Part shown: positions 1 through 19,436 of the stretch, piece after piece
Position numbering within the stretch: the stretch's first letter is position 1
Layout of the letters: each line of letters opens with the position of its first letter
Origin: Dipylidium caninum
Taxonomy: Eukaryota > Platyhelminthes > Cestoda > Cyclophyllidea > Dipylidiidae
Length of the DNA: 64,000 nt
NCBI GenBank assembly: GCA_017562135.1
Contig: QEYB01000448.1
Coordinates: forward strand, 1,798,001-1,862,000
Direction: 5' to 3'
Notes under the pieces: generated by a model
What the model saw: only the letters and a program-made list of their open reading frames with translations
What the model was told of the DNA's origin: nothing
The model's database searches: none
Translations under genes and position numbers: made by a program

Positions 1-565
1 CATGCAAGAATGACGTTTGTAGTGTAGGGTCTTTTGCAACTATTCCCATTGGATATTCATTTTTGGAGTGAAGTGTAGGGTAGGGTGCACTGCATATTTT
101 TGGGTGAATGAGGAGCAGCCGGAAGAACTAGTCTACGGTTATTAGCTGTTGACTCGGCCATCTTCAGTTGCCTCGTGTGACTCTGAAAACATGCTCCTAA
201 TAGGAGTTTTAAACGTGTTGCCTAAACAAAGAGAGCCTTGATGATATGAGGAAATTAATAAGCCGCAAATCCGCATGTGTACTTCTGCTCATCTTCCGGT
301 CTTTTTATCCTCCTGCTCCATATCACCCTCTCTCGTGCCTAAATTTCGGCTGTACTATTGTCGAACGGTTGTCCTGGCTAACCTCACTGTTACAATTAAT
401 ATTTGCAACATTACTTCTTTTAGTCATATGCTTTCTGTAGTCGACGCTTGATATGGCCCATGTTCCCCACCCTCACTTGTGCTTTTGATTCAAGTGCGTT
501 CGTGTGAGCGCAAGTGGCAGTTAATGATGAGTATCAAACTTTGTGCGTTTCCTCCTACCGTCCAG

Positions 566-3500
566 TTGAAAGACTGTACCGACCCCGACAATGTCATCGA
601 GTATCTAATCGAACCTCCTTCCGCTGAGCTCCGAAGAGCCTGGGAGACGGCTCTTCAGTACTCGCAAGATTTTGATGTACGATATCCTTTTAAGAAACTT
701 ATTAATATCGCACTAGTTTACCATAGGTTAAATTTTTCTTAAATTTAGTGTAATCTAATTCATCCCTTCTTCATAGCTTGCCATCCGAGTTAACGTGCTT
801 TACTTTATATCCAGAAGGAAGATCGGTTCGACCGAAGGGCTCTTTCTACTCGTAGGTCCTGATTCCCTTAACTTTGCAAAACTTCTTTCCGCCACAAAAT
901 GATGTAGCCCCATGAACTAGTCCGGTCTGGTGTTACCTTTGAATTAATCTTTATCTCTGATGTCCCGGGATGAAGCTTACTTTTAGGCCACCTATGCTGC
1001 TTTTTTTCTAATATTATAAGAGTTATAAAAGTCGGGTGCCAAAAATGAAATGTTACACTCTCTGGACGACAATTCGAGAGTTATGAGGCGCGGATATTAA
1101 CGACAATTTGTGAAATGCCTTTTATGCATTGGGTTTTAACTAAATCCAAATTTAGGGTCTAGTTGTCACTTCAAATCGAAAACTGACTTTTCTGCGGTAT
1201 TTTAATCTCCTTTTTATAACCGCAGTTTTAAGAACTTTCAACTCTCTCAAGTTAATGGTTTTTCACAACTTGTCAATTGTAGATCTAATCAGTATGGTTT
1301 AATAGGTTGATCACTAGTCGAAGCGGGGCATTTTGTCAAACCGCCTTGTTCTCTGTTAGGCTCGCCACCGAGTGTCGACCAAAAAGTGGTCACGATGCTG
1401 CGGGAATTCTTCCGAAGGCGGCCTACATTAGAAAGTATTCGAGAATCGGGGATCCTTCAAAGTAAGCTCGATTTAGTTGCTTTATTGAGTGGATTTTAGG
1501 GACGTTGATTGAAATTGTTTGATTCGCCGTCCATTAGGAATGCTCAAAATGCTTCGCAATTTATTCCTCTAAACTGCCGTGTAATTAGAGTCCGATGTCA
1601 TTTGGTCACAGGTTTTTACGAAGTTTACCGACGTATAGAGGTTACCCGTATGTTGACGTCTATTTGTGTTTAAAATTTCTCTTTTCTGAGGTCAGTTGGT
1701 GTTTTTTTGGCAAACCAGTGTCTGGAAGTTCAAAAGCGTCTTGAAAAATAAGGTAGTCATTTGCCATAAATCATTGGAAACTAGTACGTTATCAGCCTAG
1801 GAGGGTGCTAATGCGGACTTTTAGACCGTGTGTGTGTAGTAGAGAGGACAGCTCTCCTCATCTATCATTTCTTTACAGAGTTGATTTTACACAAACATTG
1901 TCATTTTTACGAATAATGGTTATGCGCAAGGCCTAGGAAGCTATCCTCTGTCTTCCGTGCCTAGCTGTGGGAAAGGAGAGTAAGGCCTTAGTTTGCCCAA
2001 CTACGTCATGGTAGCCGATGATTCTCCTGTTTTCCCACGTTGTTTATTTCGGCTTCATCTTGACCCACAGCACACACTTCTTTTTGCGCTGCCTTATCCA
2101 AACCCCATTTGTCGTGTACTGTTCGACATTTAAAGATGCGGATTGATGCTTTCCCACTTTTACCTTATTATCTTTATGAGTGTCAGTATGATTTCATAAA
2201 AAGATACCCATAAAACGCATGCTAGTAATTTACAAAATAATGATTGAGCTTTACTTCACAAACATCATTATACGTAAATCTCTTTCGACACCTTGCTCAT
2301 TCAACTAGTTGGAAAATCACTTACTTTAAAATTCTTGCCCTGCAACGTGTAGCGTGGACTTTCAACACTGACACACCATTGAGCTTCTGATTAATCTCCT
2401 CAATTTGAAGGCTTAAATTTTTAAATGCAACTAACACGTGACACTCACCTCGTGAAAATTGCGTTGTTGAGGTGATGAGAACTCAGGGTCGCACTCAATA
2501 AGCTTTTTCCTCCACTGGGGAAAACGTTCCCCTCTCTCCCTCCCTCCCCCCCTCCCGCCCGCCATCGCCTTGAGAGGTGAATTTGTAAGTGGGAGAAATT
2601 GGTTTGTTACTAACTGAAGTCGAGCTCTTGCCGCTCTTTCTTATACGAACCATTTGTGCAATTGACAAAGTGGTGTGCGGCATTTACGTGATCCTTGATC
2701 TGATCGGTCGTTATTGGTGTATTTGCTTCCGTTTAGTAGCGTCGAATTCCATGATTTCACTGATTGAACAGTTATTGTGAGTATTCTCACCCGCACTGAT
2801 AATTCGGCTGATATTTTCATGTGCTCTCTTTAATTTCATCCTGTCCAACCATTAATCAGTTTGTCAGGGAAGTCACTTGCTCTCAATATGCTCCATTTGC
2901 GATGCAACGTTTGCTTTGATTCCTGCTTCAGAACGAAGAAGCTGATTCACGTTAAACTTTAACGACTTTTCTTGGTTCTAGATCTAGGTAAATTTTTAAT
3001 GCATGTCTTGAGCAAAATAAAAGGCTTCAAAGTGAGCACTTTTCTTCTGGGACGAATCTTGGTGCATCTTGCTAGTCTTTTTCCAAAGTGTTTAAGATGA
3101 ATAGCTCTTTGTGACCCTGACGCTTAATTCCGACTGACAAGATGTTGAGTTCGTCATACTATTCTAGTTGGCCAACGTTTTGTTCTTTTAACTCCGTTTT
3201 TATTGTCAATGACGAAAAGATTGTGTAAAGGCACAGAAATGTTTCCCTTTAAGATGAGCCCGTCTTTGGCTCCAACCTTATTGAATTGTGTGAAAAGGAG
3301 CAAGGGAGGGTCCCGGCATTCGTCACACGAGTTATCCTGGCGGTAGAAGCTCGAGGTAAGTGTGGCTTCTGGTCGTCTTACTCGTAATGAAATTAATGGG
3401 CTTCTGCAGCACGACCGGGGCTGGTCATTTCCTACACTTACGAATTACCCTATCGTCCCACCTCCTTAAGGCCTCGAAACCAGCGGTTTATATCGCAAAA

Positions 3501-4320
3501 GTGGGAACGGGGCCGTCATCCAAAAGCTCCGCAACCAAGTGAACCACAGTAAGCGGTCCTTTACTGAAACGTCTTTTTCAAAATGACATCTTTTCACACC
3601 TTACTTAATTCTTGTCACAGGCGAGTATTCACTGAACTCTGATGAGTGGGATATCTACGAACTGTCTGATAGCTTGAAGTTGTTCTTGAGGGAGCTCAAA
3701 GAACCCCTTCTTTTAAATAGTCTATACGACGACTTCCGTAAGTTTCGACCCGTGTCTTTTCGGATTTGCCACTTAGGAGAGATCGACTCACTATTAATTC
3801 TTTTCTGTTTAAGAGGAATTCGCTTCTGCGATGGACTCAAACTCAAGCGGTCAGAACGTAGACAAAATGCGAGCTATTTTGAAGAAACTGCCAGATTGCC
3901 ATTATGCCACTGCTAAAATGATCTTCGAGCATTTGAACAAGTAGGCCTTTGTAGATAATCGTAACCTGAACATATTTACTCCCGCAGTCAGTCCAGTTTA
4001 GTTTTTGCCTTTGCTCTCTTCCTTTTTATCCCTCAAAAATCAAAGTTTTTCGAGATCATATGCTAACTTTCCCCTTGTTCTGTGTTTTGAATCCTCGAAT
4101 GGACTCAAATTCGTGTGATCCTCATTTTAGGGTTGCTGCGATGGAGAAGGTAAACCAAATGACCTCGAAGAACTTAGCCCTGATATTTGGGCCAAACATG
4201 ATGTGGCGGGATACGCCGACCGACGATTACGCCCGCTTCTGCGTCGTTGGCTGCGCCTGCACGGACTTCATGATTACCCACTATGCGGCCGTATTCGCTC
4301 CCTTCACCTCGACAAATTGA
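566..4320 (+). CDS. RhoGAP-domain protein, ARHGAP15/12/27 type (5' part uncertain)
   Basis: Rho-family GTPase-activating protein that switches off small GTPases at membranes. Exons read as 1360-1461, 3254-3355, 3471-3548, 3621-3737, 3814-3940 and 4131-4320 (stop TGA); all phases close. The linker FFRRRPTLESIRESGIL is typical of the ARHGAP15/9/12/27 group and leads into a complete RhoGAP domain: VFGSNLIELCEKE, the arginine finger in GLYRKSG, LKLFLRELKEPLL, and the C-terminal NQMTSKNLALIFGPNMMW that holds the conserved Lys and Asn. An upstream exon at about 566-676 encodes IEPPSAELRRAWETALQ, which resembles the last strand and helix of a PH domain. It fits a PH-RhoGAP order, but I could not connect it in phase to exon 1360, so a small exon is probably missing and the true start lies further 5', perhaps outside the window. 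Introns of 72 and 76 nt separate the exons from 3471 to 3814. The gene is convergent with the golgin-A7 gene. Confidence 0.85.
2528..2564 (+). repeat. Pyrimidine-rich tract (CT/C runs) in RhoGAP intron
   Basis: Nearly pure C/T stretch made of CCCTC and CCCC units inside the long intron between the exons ending at 1461 and starting at 3254. It is a simple-sequence tract with no coding reading. Confidence 0.7.
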
Positions 4321-4821
4321 TGTCGCCACAGAAATAGGAACGGAAATCAACCTGACCCACTTGTGACTGTCTTTCAGTAATTGTTAAGCGGATATGGGGC
4401 CCTACCGTCCTTCCCATTTTCCTTTTTTTTCTACCACACCGTTTTATATTGCTTAATCACAAGACTTCTCTACTGCTTTCTCATCCATTAGTCAATTTAT
4501 CACCGTTTTTGTTGAAACAAGGTTACGCTTATAATTTTACAACAATTGCTACGGAGGTGAGCTTCCGCACCTTCGTGCCAAGTCCCGAATTTCCCTTCTC
4601 GAAAATAATCTGACGTCGAAAAATTGTCTTAAACTTGGCTTCGGTCCAATTATTATTTCCTAAGGTGGAAAAATCCAAAGAGGAGGGGAGAGGGGAAATA
4701 CACACTTAGAGCATGTACAGCCGGCTATTAAATAGGCTAAAAGGGCAACACGCGTTGGTCTGAGGGGCAATGTGATAGATACAGGGAACTGTCCAGGCCA
4801 AAGTCTTCAGAAACTCCAAGT
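4321..4821. other. Intergenic region between convergent 3' ends
   Basis: About 500 bp between the stop of the RhoGAP gene (+) and the stop of the golgin-A7 gene (-). It should hold both 3' untranslated regions. I see no AATAAA hexamer in the expected orientation for either gene and no further gene. Confidence 0.6.
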
Positions 4822-7280
4822 TCAGAGTGGCTGCATGGTGCCTGAATCAGTGCTGTTGAGGATACAGATCTCGATCTGGACGTTGTAATGACAATATATA
4901 AGGCAGCATGAACCTGTCATTGAGTTATTGTCACGGTTGGTAAACGTGTCACTTACCACTCGTAAGCCCCGTTCGGCCGGGTCGATCATGAGTAGACCGT
5001 GAGGCATGAAAACTTGGTCGTTGAGTTGAATAACTCGGTAGGCAATCCTGTCAAGCATCTAGAGGCAATCATGACACTGGTGAGGCACTAGTAGGCACAG
5101 CCTTCGTTTCTTATGTACTACTGCAGTGACAGTGCTTAAACGTGTGAGTTCCTTCTTCCACCGTCTATCATTGATCGGAATACTCCAAGTAAATGTTAAG
5201 TGAGAAACAGAGGTAGGTGGGAACGGTTCAACAGACGGCGTTGGACATCTAAAGAGTAGCACATTTCATCCAAACAGTCAAATTAAACCCCGAGCAACGA
5301 GGCAGCAAGTCACCAATTAGACTTCATGGGGTGAAACCAGATGGGGGTTGGTGCTCATCAAAAACGCCTTAACTTATGATCCAGAAGTTTAATTCGGGTG
5401 TGTACACATAAGCACAATCCGGGTGGCGAGCATCCAAATTTGCAGGGCCTAGTGGTTGTGCGGCGGTGTTCGCTCTAATAAGAAGGTTGGATGGTTATTT
5501 CACTGCCAACAGAATTCCCAAGCGAGGAAGATTATCTACTAACTGACCGACTTATAGGTACGGAACAAAAAGGCATTTTAAAAAAGAGTTGAAGTAGTAT
5601 AAAATGAGATCTAGCAACTTTATCCATTTACTAAAATTGACTGGTCTTTAGGAAAGTCAGTGGAGTGCCAGACCCTGAGCCTAACCACGTTATGACATGA
5701 CTCAAGTGAACCACAATATTTTGCTTACACAGGCTCTTGCATATACACCGCATTCAACACTCAACCATTTTTATAACCTTTTCGTAGGTCGACAGTAAAG
5801 CCCCTTCAGATTCATGTCTTAAACATAATAGTGGGATAGATGGAAACTATAATATATCGGAAGCACTTAACTCGGTGGTATCATATATGGCTATATGCGG
5901 GTGCAGAGCAACGGGTGAGCAGATTTGGTGTAGCAGCTGGCAAACGCACCCTTTCGTAGTGTGTGGGCATGCAGAGGAAGAGAAGGTAGGCGGTGAGACA
6001 ACCGGTAAAGTTCTCGCAAACCACACCCGGCGTTAGAGCCTCGGCCTTGTCAAACAATGAATTAAGATCTGATATAGCGTTGGCGAACTCCTCCGCTGGA
6101 ATCTAGTGTCCAAATTAATAAATAGCAAAGATGATAAATAGTTGGTAGACGTTGGTTTCCAACTTTGCAAAGGAGTACAGTGATTCGACTTCTTAATGCT
6201 GGTAGCAATAAGGCTTCTTTCTGTGACGTTCATCGCCGCGCTGTTGCGAATTTCAGCCCATCTCGGTGATCATTGGGCAAAATATTAAGACTGTAGACTA
6301 CTAAGGAAAAATTTACTGAGAGATCTTAATGAGATTCAACAGTCTCGGTTTCGTGTGGGTGAGGGTGGTGCACGTGGCCACCTAGTTGACGGTGTAGCTG
6401 TAACTAATTCACGAAACAAAATCAGCCTTGTCGAGTGTTTGACTATCCACACAGCTCGTTCTAGACGCTCTACAGAGACCTAACGTAGTACAGTTTCTCC
6501 AACCAGTTACCAAACATAAAGAGAGCCTCCTTTTCACAGGTAACATCAAGATGAACAACACTAAGGTGAGATGAACACCAGTAATTAGCATTTTGTGGAA
6601 GCATGCTCATTCAACTTGTACATATTCCATTAGATTATTTATCCGTACTGTGTAGCCAATACTTTTCGCCAAGAATGCTGTACATACCACCCTCACTCGT
6701 ACTACTCGCCACAGTCCCCAATCCAACAAAATTCACTTCGGTCTTAGGTCGGGCGTCCCGATTATTGTTTAATGATAAAAATGCTACCAGGAAGGGTCTA
6801 CAAAGCCAATTCGAGTATTACACCACACCAATAATAGGTTACCCAAACGTCCTTAGATAACGCCGGTGTTAAAACATTCTAAATCAAAAATAAACTCGAG
6901 ATTGAAAGGAGAATCAACTTATATTTGACATCGACCATGTTTTAACACAATATACAGTTAGAGTGAAGTTACACCTCAAACAAAATGGTAATTGTAAAAA
7001 CGGCGATTATTTAAAAAGCAATCCAAGTTCAGCGATCCAATAACAATTAGTACATAGGTAGAGATTCCTCAGAGAGCATGTAATTAAAGCATTAAATATA
7101 CTTAAGATATGAATTTTATTAAAATATACTTGCCTTGCCTACCAGCCGCTCAGGCAGGGAAGTTTGAAATCTGACCGAGGTGCCATTTGTAAAATCCCGT
7201 TGAATAAAAACCCTTTGAAGGTTGGACATTGAAGCCTGTTGAAGTAGGGCTTCCGGAGTGCAAGTTGATGATGATGTCAT
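4822..7280 (-). CDS. GOLGA7: Golgin subfamily A member 7 / ERF4 homologue
   Basis: Small Golgi-associated accessory subunit that in animals and yeast partners a DHHC palmitoyltransferase (DHHC9, Erf2) to palmitoylate Ras-type proteins. Four exons on the minus strand, all joined in phase 0: 7143-7280, 5950-6102, 4957-5058 and 4822-4875, giving 148 aa (human about 137). Diagnostic motifs: RVFIQRDFTNGT near residue 21, CLTAYLLFLCMPTHYER in the middle, VIQLNDQVFMPHGLLM, then the hallmark DPAERGLRV followed by IEICIL. The ATG at 7278-7280 opens a short serine/threonine-rich leader; an internal Met just before NLQRVFIQ is an alternative start. The cysteines in the middle segment match the positions proposed for lipidation in the family. 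Neighbours are the convergent RhoGAP gene and the co-oriented thiolase gene, whose stop lies 293 bp upstream of this start. Confidence 0.93.
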
Positions 7281-7573
7281 TGTGCCTTCTTCCCTTCACT
7301 CCTCGGCATTAAGCTAAATGGAAAAAGATTGAAGAAAATATTTAAGCAGCCGCAATTCAACCACTTTGTTGTGTCATTCGAGTAACATACGTTTGCCAAT
7401 GATGAAATACAGTCTAGATTAATAAAGGCGAATGTAGAGATAGAATAAGTTTTAATAAAAGCGCGGGTTAAGTGAACGAAAAAAGTTGTCGGCATACGCT
7501 CGAAAAAGCCTGCATATAAACAAGCAATCATATATTTGAGATAGAAAGGACAAATATGCAGACACGGGACTAC

Positions 7574-15004
<7,431 letters not shown>

Positions 15005-15366
15005 GTCGAGTTAATACACGGATAAGAGCTGAAATAAGATACCAAATAAATAAGCAACCAAGGTAAAAAGAAACTGTATTGCTCAAAGGGAACTGATAAG
15101 TTGAAATACAAAATTTCACTAATAAAAAGCTGAAAAAATGTGGTAAGATATAAGAGAAACCAGACACAACATATTACTACGGATGTGATTCTCATTGTAT
15201 CTCAATTACTTAGGCACTGACGCTATACGCCACAATTGTTAAAGGTTCTGATAAGGAAATAACTAAAAACTAAGATTTTTTTAATAAACAGGGGAAAAGA
15301 AGCAACTGATAAATATATTATTATTATTACAAATATCATACAAAATGGATTTACTACGAATAACAG
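15005..15366. other. Intergenic spacer between thiolase and KANSL2-like genes
   Basis: 362 bp between the thiolase start and the stop of the KANSL2-like gene, both on the minus strand. A+T-rich with TTTAAT-type hexamers that could serve the upstream gene's 3' end. No gene seen. Confidence 0.55.
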
Positions 15367-17619
15367 TTAATGTAACGCTCGATCATGCCGCCACTTTCGC
15401 AGATACTCTACAAGAAGAGGGTGAGGAGGAAATGCCTGAAACTCTTCTGTCTCTTCTCCCTCCACCTCTTCCTTCGCCACCGCCAAGGGAAAAACGCTAT
15501 CCAAATCGGCATGCTGGGGACATCGTGTAGTAACGGTCCATGCAATTACAGGCTCTGTGCAGTCATTATTGGGCCCACCGCCGCACTTACGGAAGAGAAA
15601 CTAATGGAAGAGCAAAAAGGGATATCATAAATGAGGCGTCATATAACTACGACAGTTTCTGACGTTTGTCAAATGGGATTTGAAATTTGCTTCATTAATT
15701 TTGTTTTAAGTGCATTCTTGGTATTATTCCGTTTCGTTCAAACAGAGAAGTGATTTTATGCACCCTTAAAATAAACTTAAATCATGAACACCTTCCATAT
15801 TTTGATCAGTTTTAAATTTTTATTTTAAACTTTAGAATCGTATTCCAAAAATACAATTAAATTCCTTCCTACCACTATATGATAACTTCGGGTGAAATAA
15901 GAACTAATGTCAAGGAAGGTCCTAGGGCAGGTAAACTTACTTGCGGAGGGAACTGAACATCACTAAACGATGCCACACCATCAGCTGTTGAGCGCGATTT
16001 TGTAGATGTCGACTTCCGCGAAGGGGGCTTTTGTGGTTTGCCAAGGGCTGACATCAGGACTGGTGAAGAAACCGACATCGAGGAGCCTTCTCCATCACCA
16101 CCAGCCTCAACGTCTCGAAGTTGAACAGTAGTAGTGGATCCGGCTGCTATGCTGGAGGATTGAGGGGATGGTGCCGAGTCCTCTAAGAGTACTAGATGGA
16201 CCGCACAATAGGGCAAAAGGGGTACACAGGGTCGATTACATCGATGCTCCCACGTTGTGGTGGTAGGGTCACGATATTTGCAAGACTGATGACCCCCACT
16301 CGAACGCTGCCATGGTGCCAATAGAGTAGACATTATGGCAAATTTTGACACTGCTGCTGCCCGTTTTGCATTTTCGACCTAAACACGTAGGGATAAAGAG
16401 AGATGAAATGTAAAGCAAGCGAGTGCATGTGCTTGAGGTAATTCTATGAAAAAATGTGAAAAAACGAATTCAGACCATATGATCCTGGAGTTAAACAGCT
16501 CACCAAGTTCCAGTTTGTATGTTAATCGACGAAGGTAAATAGACGTAATTGAGATAAACTCACTTTTCTAGAATGTCGACCAAAACGTCGAAGAGCACGC
16601 AACTCAGCAGAGCGTTGACTACCTAAAATAAAAGTTGTTCGGACCAACGTATTTATCTAAGACTAAAGAAGTATAAACTGAACGTAATGATGCCTAATTG
16701 ATCATCTGGCGCTAGTAATGATACACAAGACTTCCTACTAACTTACATTTACATATTCATAACGAAAGAATGAGGCATTAACGAGGAAAGTGGCTTGCCC
16801 CATCGTCAGAACCAAATTCTCCAATCCGGTATCAAATCAAAGTACAAAAATTGAAGATTATAAGGCGTGGGTCAAACACTATTAATGTGTCATAGACTCG
16901 GATTGAGTTTGTATTTTAGAGTATTCTCACTTCAAATCGGAATCATGCAAAAGTCAATCAGAAGACTCACTGCCATGAGTGTGGTGTTTTGAGCCACTCG
17001 ATGAATCGCCGAAAGCCGTTGTTTTGTTTATAGTGGCAGTGGTGGGAATGTCCACCGAGAAAGTAGAATTTAACCGAGATTTAGTCTCAATAGCGTCTTT
17101 TACGTAGGCTTCTACCATGGTCTCACGAAGGGACGACATAGCTCTGCCACATAGTCGAATGTAGGCGGACCAGCAACCAATCGCTTGCTCGATCACTTCT
17201 TCTCTTGTGAAAATTCCGGCGCGTCTGTATTGAGATGTAATTATTAAATAAGAAAGTTGTGAATATCTGTTAGATCAATAAAAACGCCAACATTAAAATA
17301 CTTCACCCACCAAGTACCCAAATAATCATAGACTGTGATAGTCGCAAGTAATAATCTAATGCAGTAAGTCAAGACCTTTTTAAGAAGGTAGTTAAAAGAA
17401 TTAGGCACTTGTGAACTAAACCGAACAGATAATAACTAGATTATAAAAGTGTTTAAGTTCATATACAAACTTTAGATAACGAGTTCCTTTAACATTTTCA
17501 AAGTTTCGGTGCTCGTCGTTGTCGGAGGATGCAAGAGTCTCTGAATCCGAAGAGGAACTATCAGAAGAAACACTATCGCCATCGGATGACCACACGTCAA
17601 TATAGTCCTGTTCGCTCAT
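15367..17619 (-). CDS. C3Hc3H zinc-finger protein, KANSL2-like (NSL complex)
   Basis: Five minus-strand exons join in phase: 17471-17619, 16971-17224, 16564-16622, 15941-16378 and 15367-15585; 372 aa. The N-terminus is acidic and serine-rich (SSDSSSSDSETLASSDNDE). Then comes RAGIFTREEVIEQAIGCW followed by a helical stretch, like the region before the finger in KANSL2. Two C3Hc3H ('potential DNA-binding') units follow: CKYRDP...CNRPCVPLLPYCAVH and CGGGPNNDCTEP...TRCPQH, separated by a long low-complexity Ser/Thr linker with a basic patch (KPPSRKSTSTKSRS). KANSL2 is a subunit of the NSL histone acetyltransferase complex. INO80D carries the same domain type and is the main alternative. The domain call is firm; the KANSL2 name is an inference from order and the flanking helix. 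Confidence 0.75.
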
Positions 17620-18132
17620 TTTTCTAAAAGGCTAATATGAAAAAATTGACATGACAGAGTATACATTTCTGGCTATTGAAAATGATTAACTACGAAAATC
17701 ATAAAAGTATCTATTAGTAAGCGCAGAAGAGGTGGTCTTAAAAAGAAACGAACCACGCGTGGTTAAAGTCAAGATTAGTGTTTTTGTGGAGGAAAATAGT
17801 AAAAGCGCATACTAATTGGAATAGTTTCATTCCATCGTTTAGTAAGGAACGCACGTATGTTACCAAAGGATATCATGTGCGGAATAACCATCTATTAGCT
17901 CTGGGAATACTTACCAACACAGTAATGCAAAATGATCATCAAAAGCACCATAGAAACAGTAAAAAATAGGGCGATATTATCTCTCACGCACAAACACACG
18001 AAGCCTTTAAACAGATAACCAAAATCCAAGCATAATAAGACGTAAAAAGTACCACGTAGTGTCCGTTTCCGGTTACCGATCCGTAACAATACGTTAAAAA
18101 TTAAAACACAATAAATAATCAGAGGGATGAAT

Positions 18133-18831
18133 CTAGATGCAGTACTGATTGATGTATGACAAAATCACCACGCACATTGCGGAGCAGGAGGCGCGTAAAC
18201 GGCCTTCATCGGCGAAGATAAAAAGCGTAGGATGCCAAATTAAAATAATGAAAAGGGTCGTGATGGTAGAAACTATTTATGACCTAGGAAAAATATGAAT
18301 TTGTGCATAAGACAGTCTGTGCTAAATATGAGTTATGTGCAATGCACATTTAAGGATATGATGAAAGTTGACATAATTATATTGGTTCCGCTAAGAGTTC
18401 AGAAAAAAATTCAGCAATTAATTTCATACAACTTAAATTTTTCGTAAAATTGACACAAATTCTAGTGAGGGGTGATAGGACCTGAGGAAATATCTTACGC
18501 AGATAGTATGGGAGCGCAACAACTTTTTTGACTGACTTATATCTATATTCACCAAAATGCCTATATGCAGCAAAATCATTTTCAGGTGCCACCAATCTCA
18601 TCGCCACCATACTATGTCCTGGTACTAAAAAAGAAAAGGTGCCTTCACTGAGGTTGCATGTACAAATAAATCTGTACGATGATAGGATGTTATAAAAACC
18701 TATGACGAGTCCGCAGGCACGAAACGAGTGTTGCAAGGAGAACATGCATTAATAAACGTTTAATTACCTTTGTCAAGAAAGAAGTCTTTAAAGTTGAAGC
18801 GCCTGTGGCTTGACTTCTTCCTAGTTAGCCT
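18133..18831 (-). CDS. Small unrecognised protein, no AUG in its first visible exon
   Basis: I do not recognise this family. Exon 18768-18831 (after CTAG, before GTAATT) encodes KKSSHRRFNFKDFFLDK. It joins in phase to exon 18499-18624 (after TTTTTTAG, before GTAAGA), which encodes PGHSMVAMRLVAPEN, then AAYRHFGEYRYKSVKK and VVALPYYL. A possible third exon, 18133-18203, adds a short Cys-containing hydrophobic tail and a TAG stop, but its acceptor is weak and it may be wrong. The product would be about 85 aa, strongly basic at the N-terminus. There is no in-frame ATG upstream of the first exon before a stop, yet the CTAG acceptor is exactly in phase 0, so the start codon must come from an upstream exon or from a trans-spliced leader. 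It lies divergently upstream of V-ATPase C. Matched splice sites and phase argue for a real gene; function unknown. Confidence 0.55.
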
Positions 18832-19436
18832 CTAGCCTAATGTATGTGCAAACCTAGTTGCCAATCCTCACTCTTCTGTATCAAAGAAAAGCAGCATTAT
18901 TATTTTGTTTCGTAAGTCTGGGATGTCCGCTTGCGACAAATTGCATCTGTGAATTATGTCGATGTCCCACTATAAATGTTCGCAGTAAAATTAAGCGGCC
19001 TTCTGGCCTCGACAGAGCTTCCATTGAGCAACAAGACCCTTCAATGACTGTAACATCAGGTTAACCAAATTTAAGTAGAGGAAAGTTATCTGCTAAACAA
19101 AATTATATTCATCATGGAAATTATCTTGACCCCCCGTTGTCTGGGTCAACAAATAACCCAACAGGCAATGGTCACAATGAATTAGCTGTGTATTTTGGTT
19201 AACTGTCTTACTTGCTTTTATAAGTCGTAGCCTACTTTCCGCGACTCGCGCAATTATTATGCCATTTACGAACAGGAAAAGGCGTCATTACACCTCGCAG
19301 CTCATAAAACATAATTGACGAAGAGTTAGCAATTCATAAATAGTTCCTTCAATTTACTATCGTATGCAATATTACTCGCTCGAAATCCGCGGGTTCTCCG
19401 ATTGCCTGCGCTGGACATTTTGTGGCCGTGGCAGCT

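Noticed and set aside
4099..4118. Intron sequence encoding MDSNS, resembling exon sequence at 3832-3850 in the RhoGAP gene
   Set aside because: Only about a dozen matching bases; too short to claim an exon duplication.
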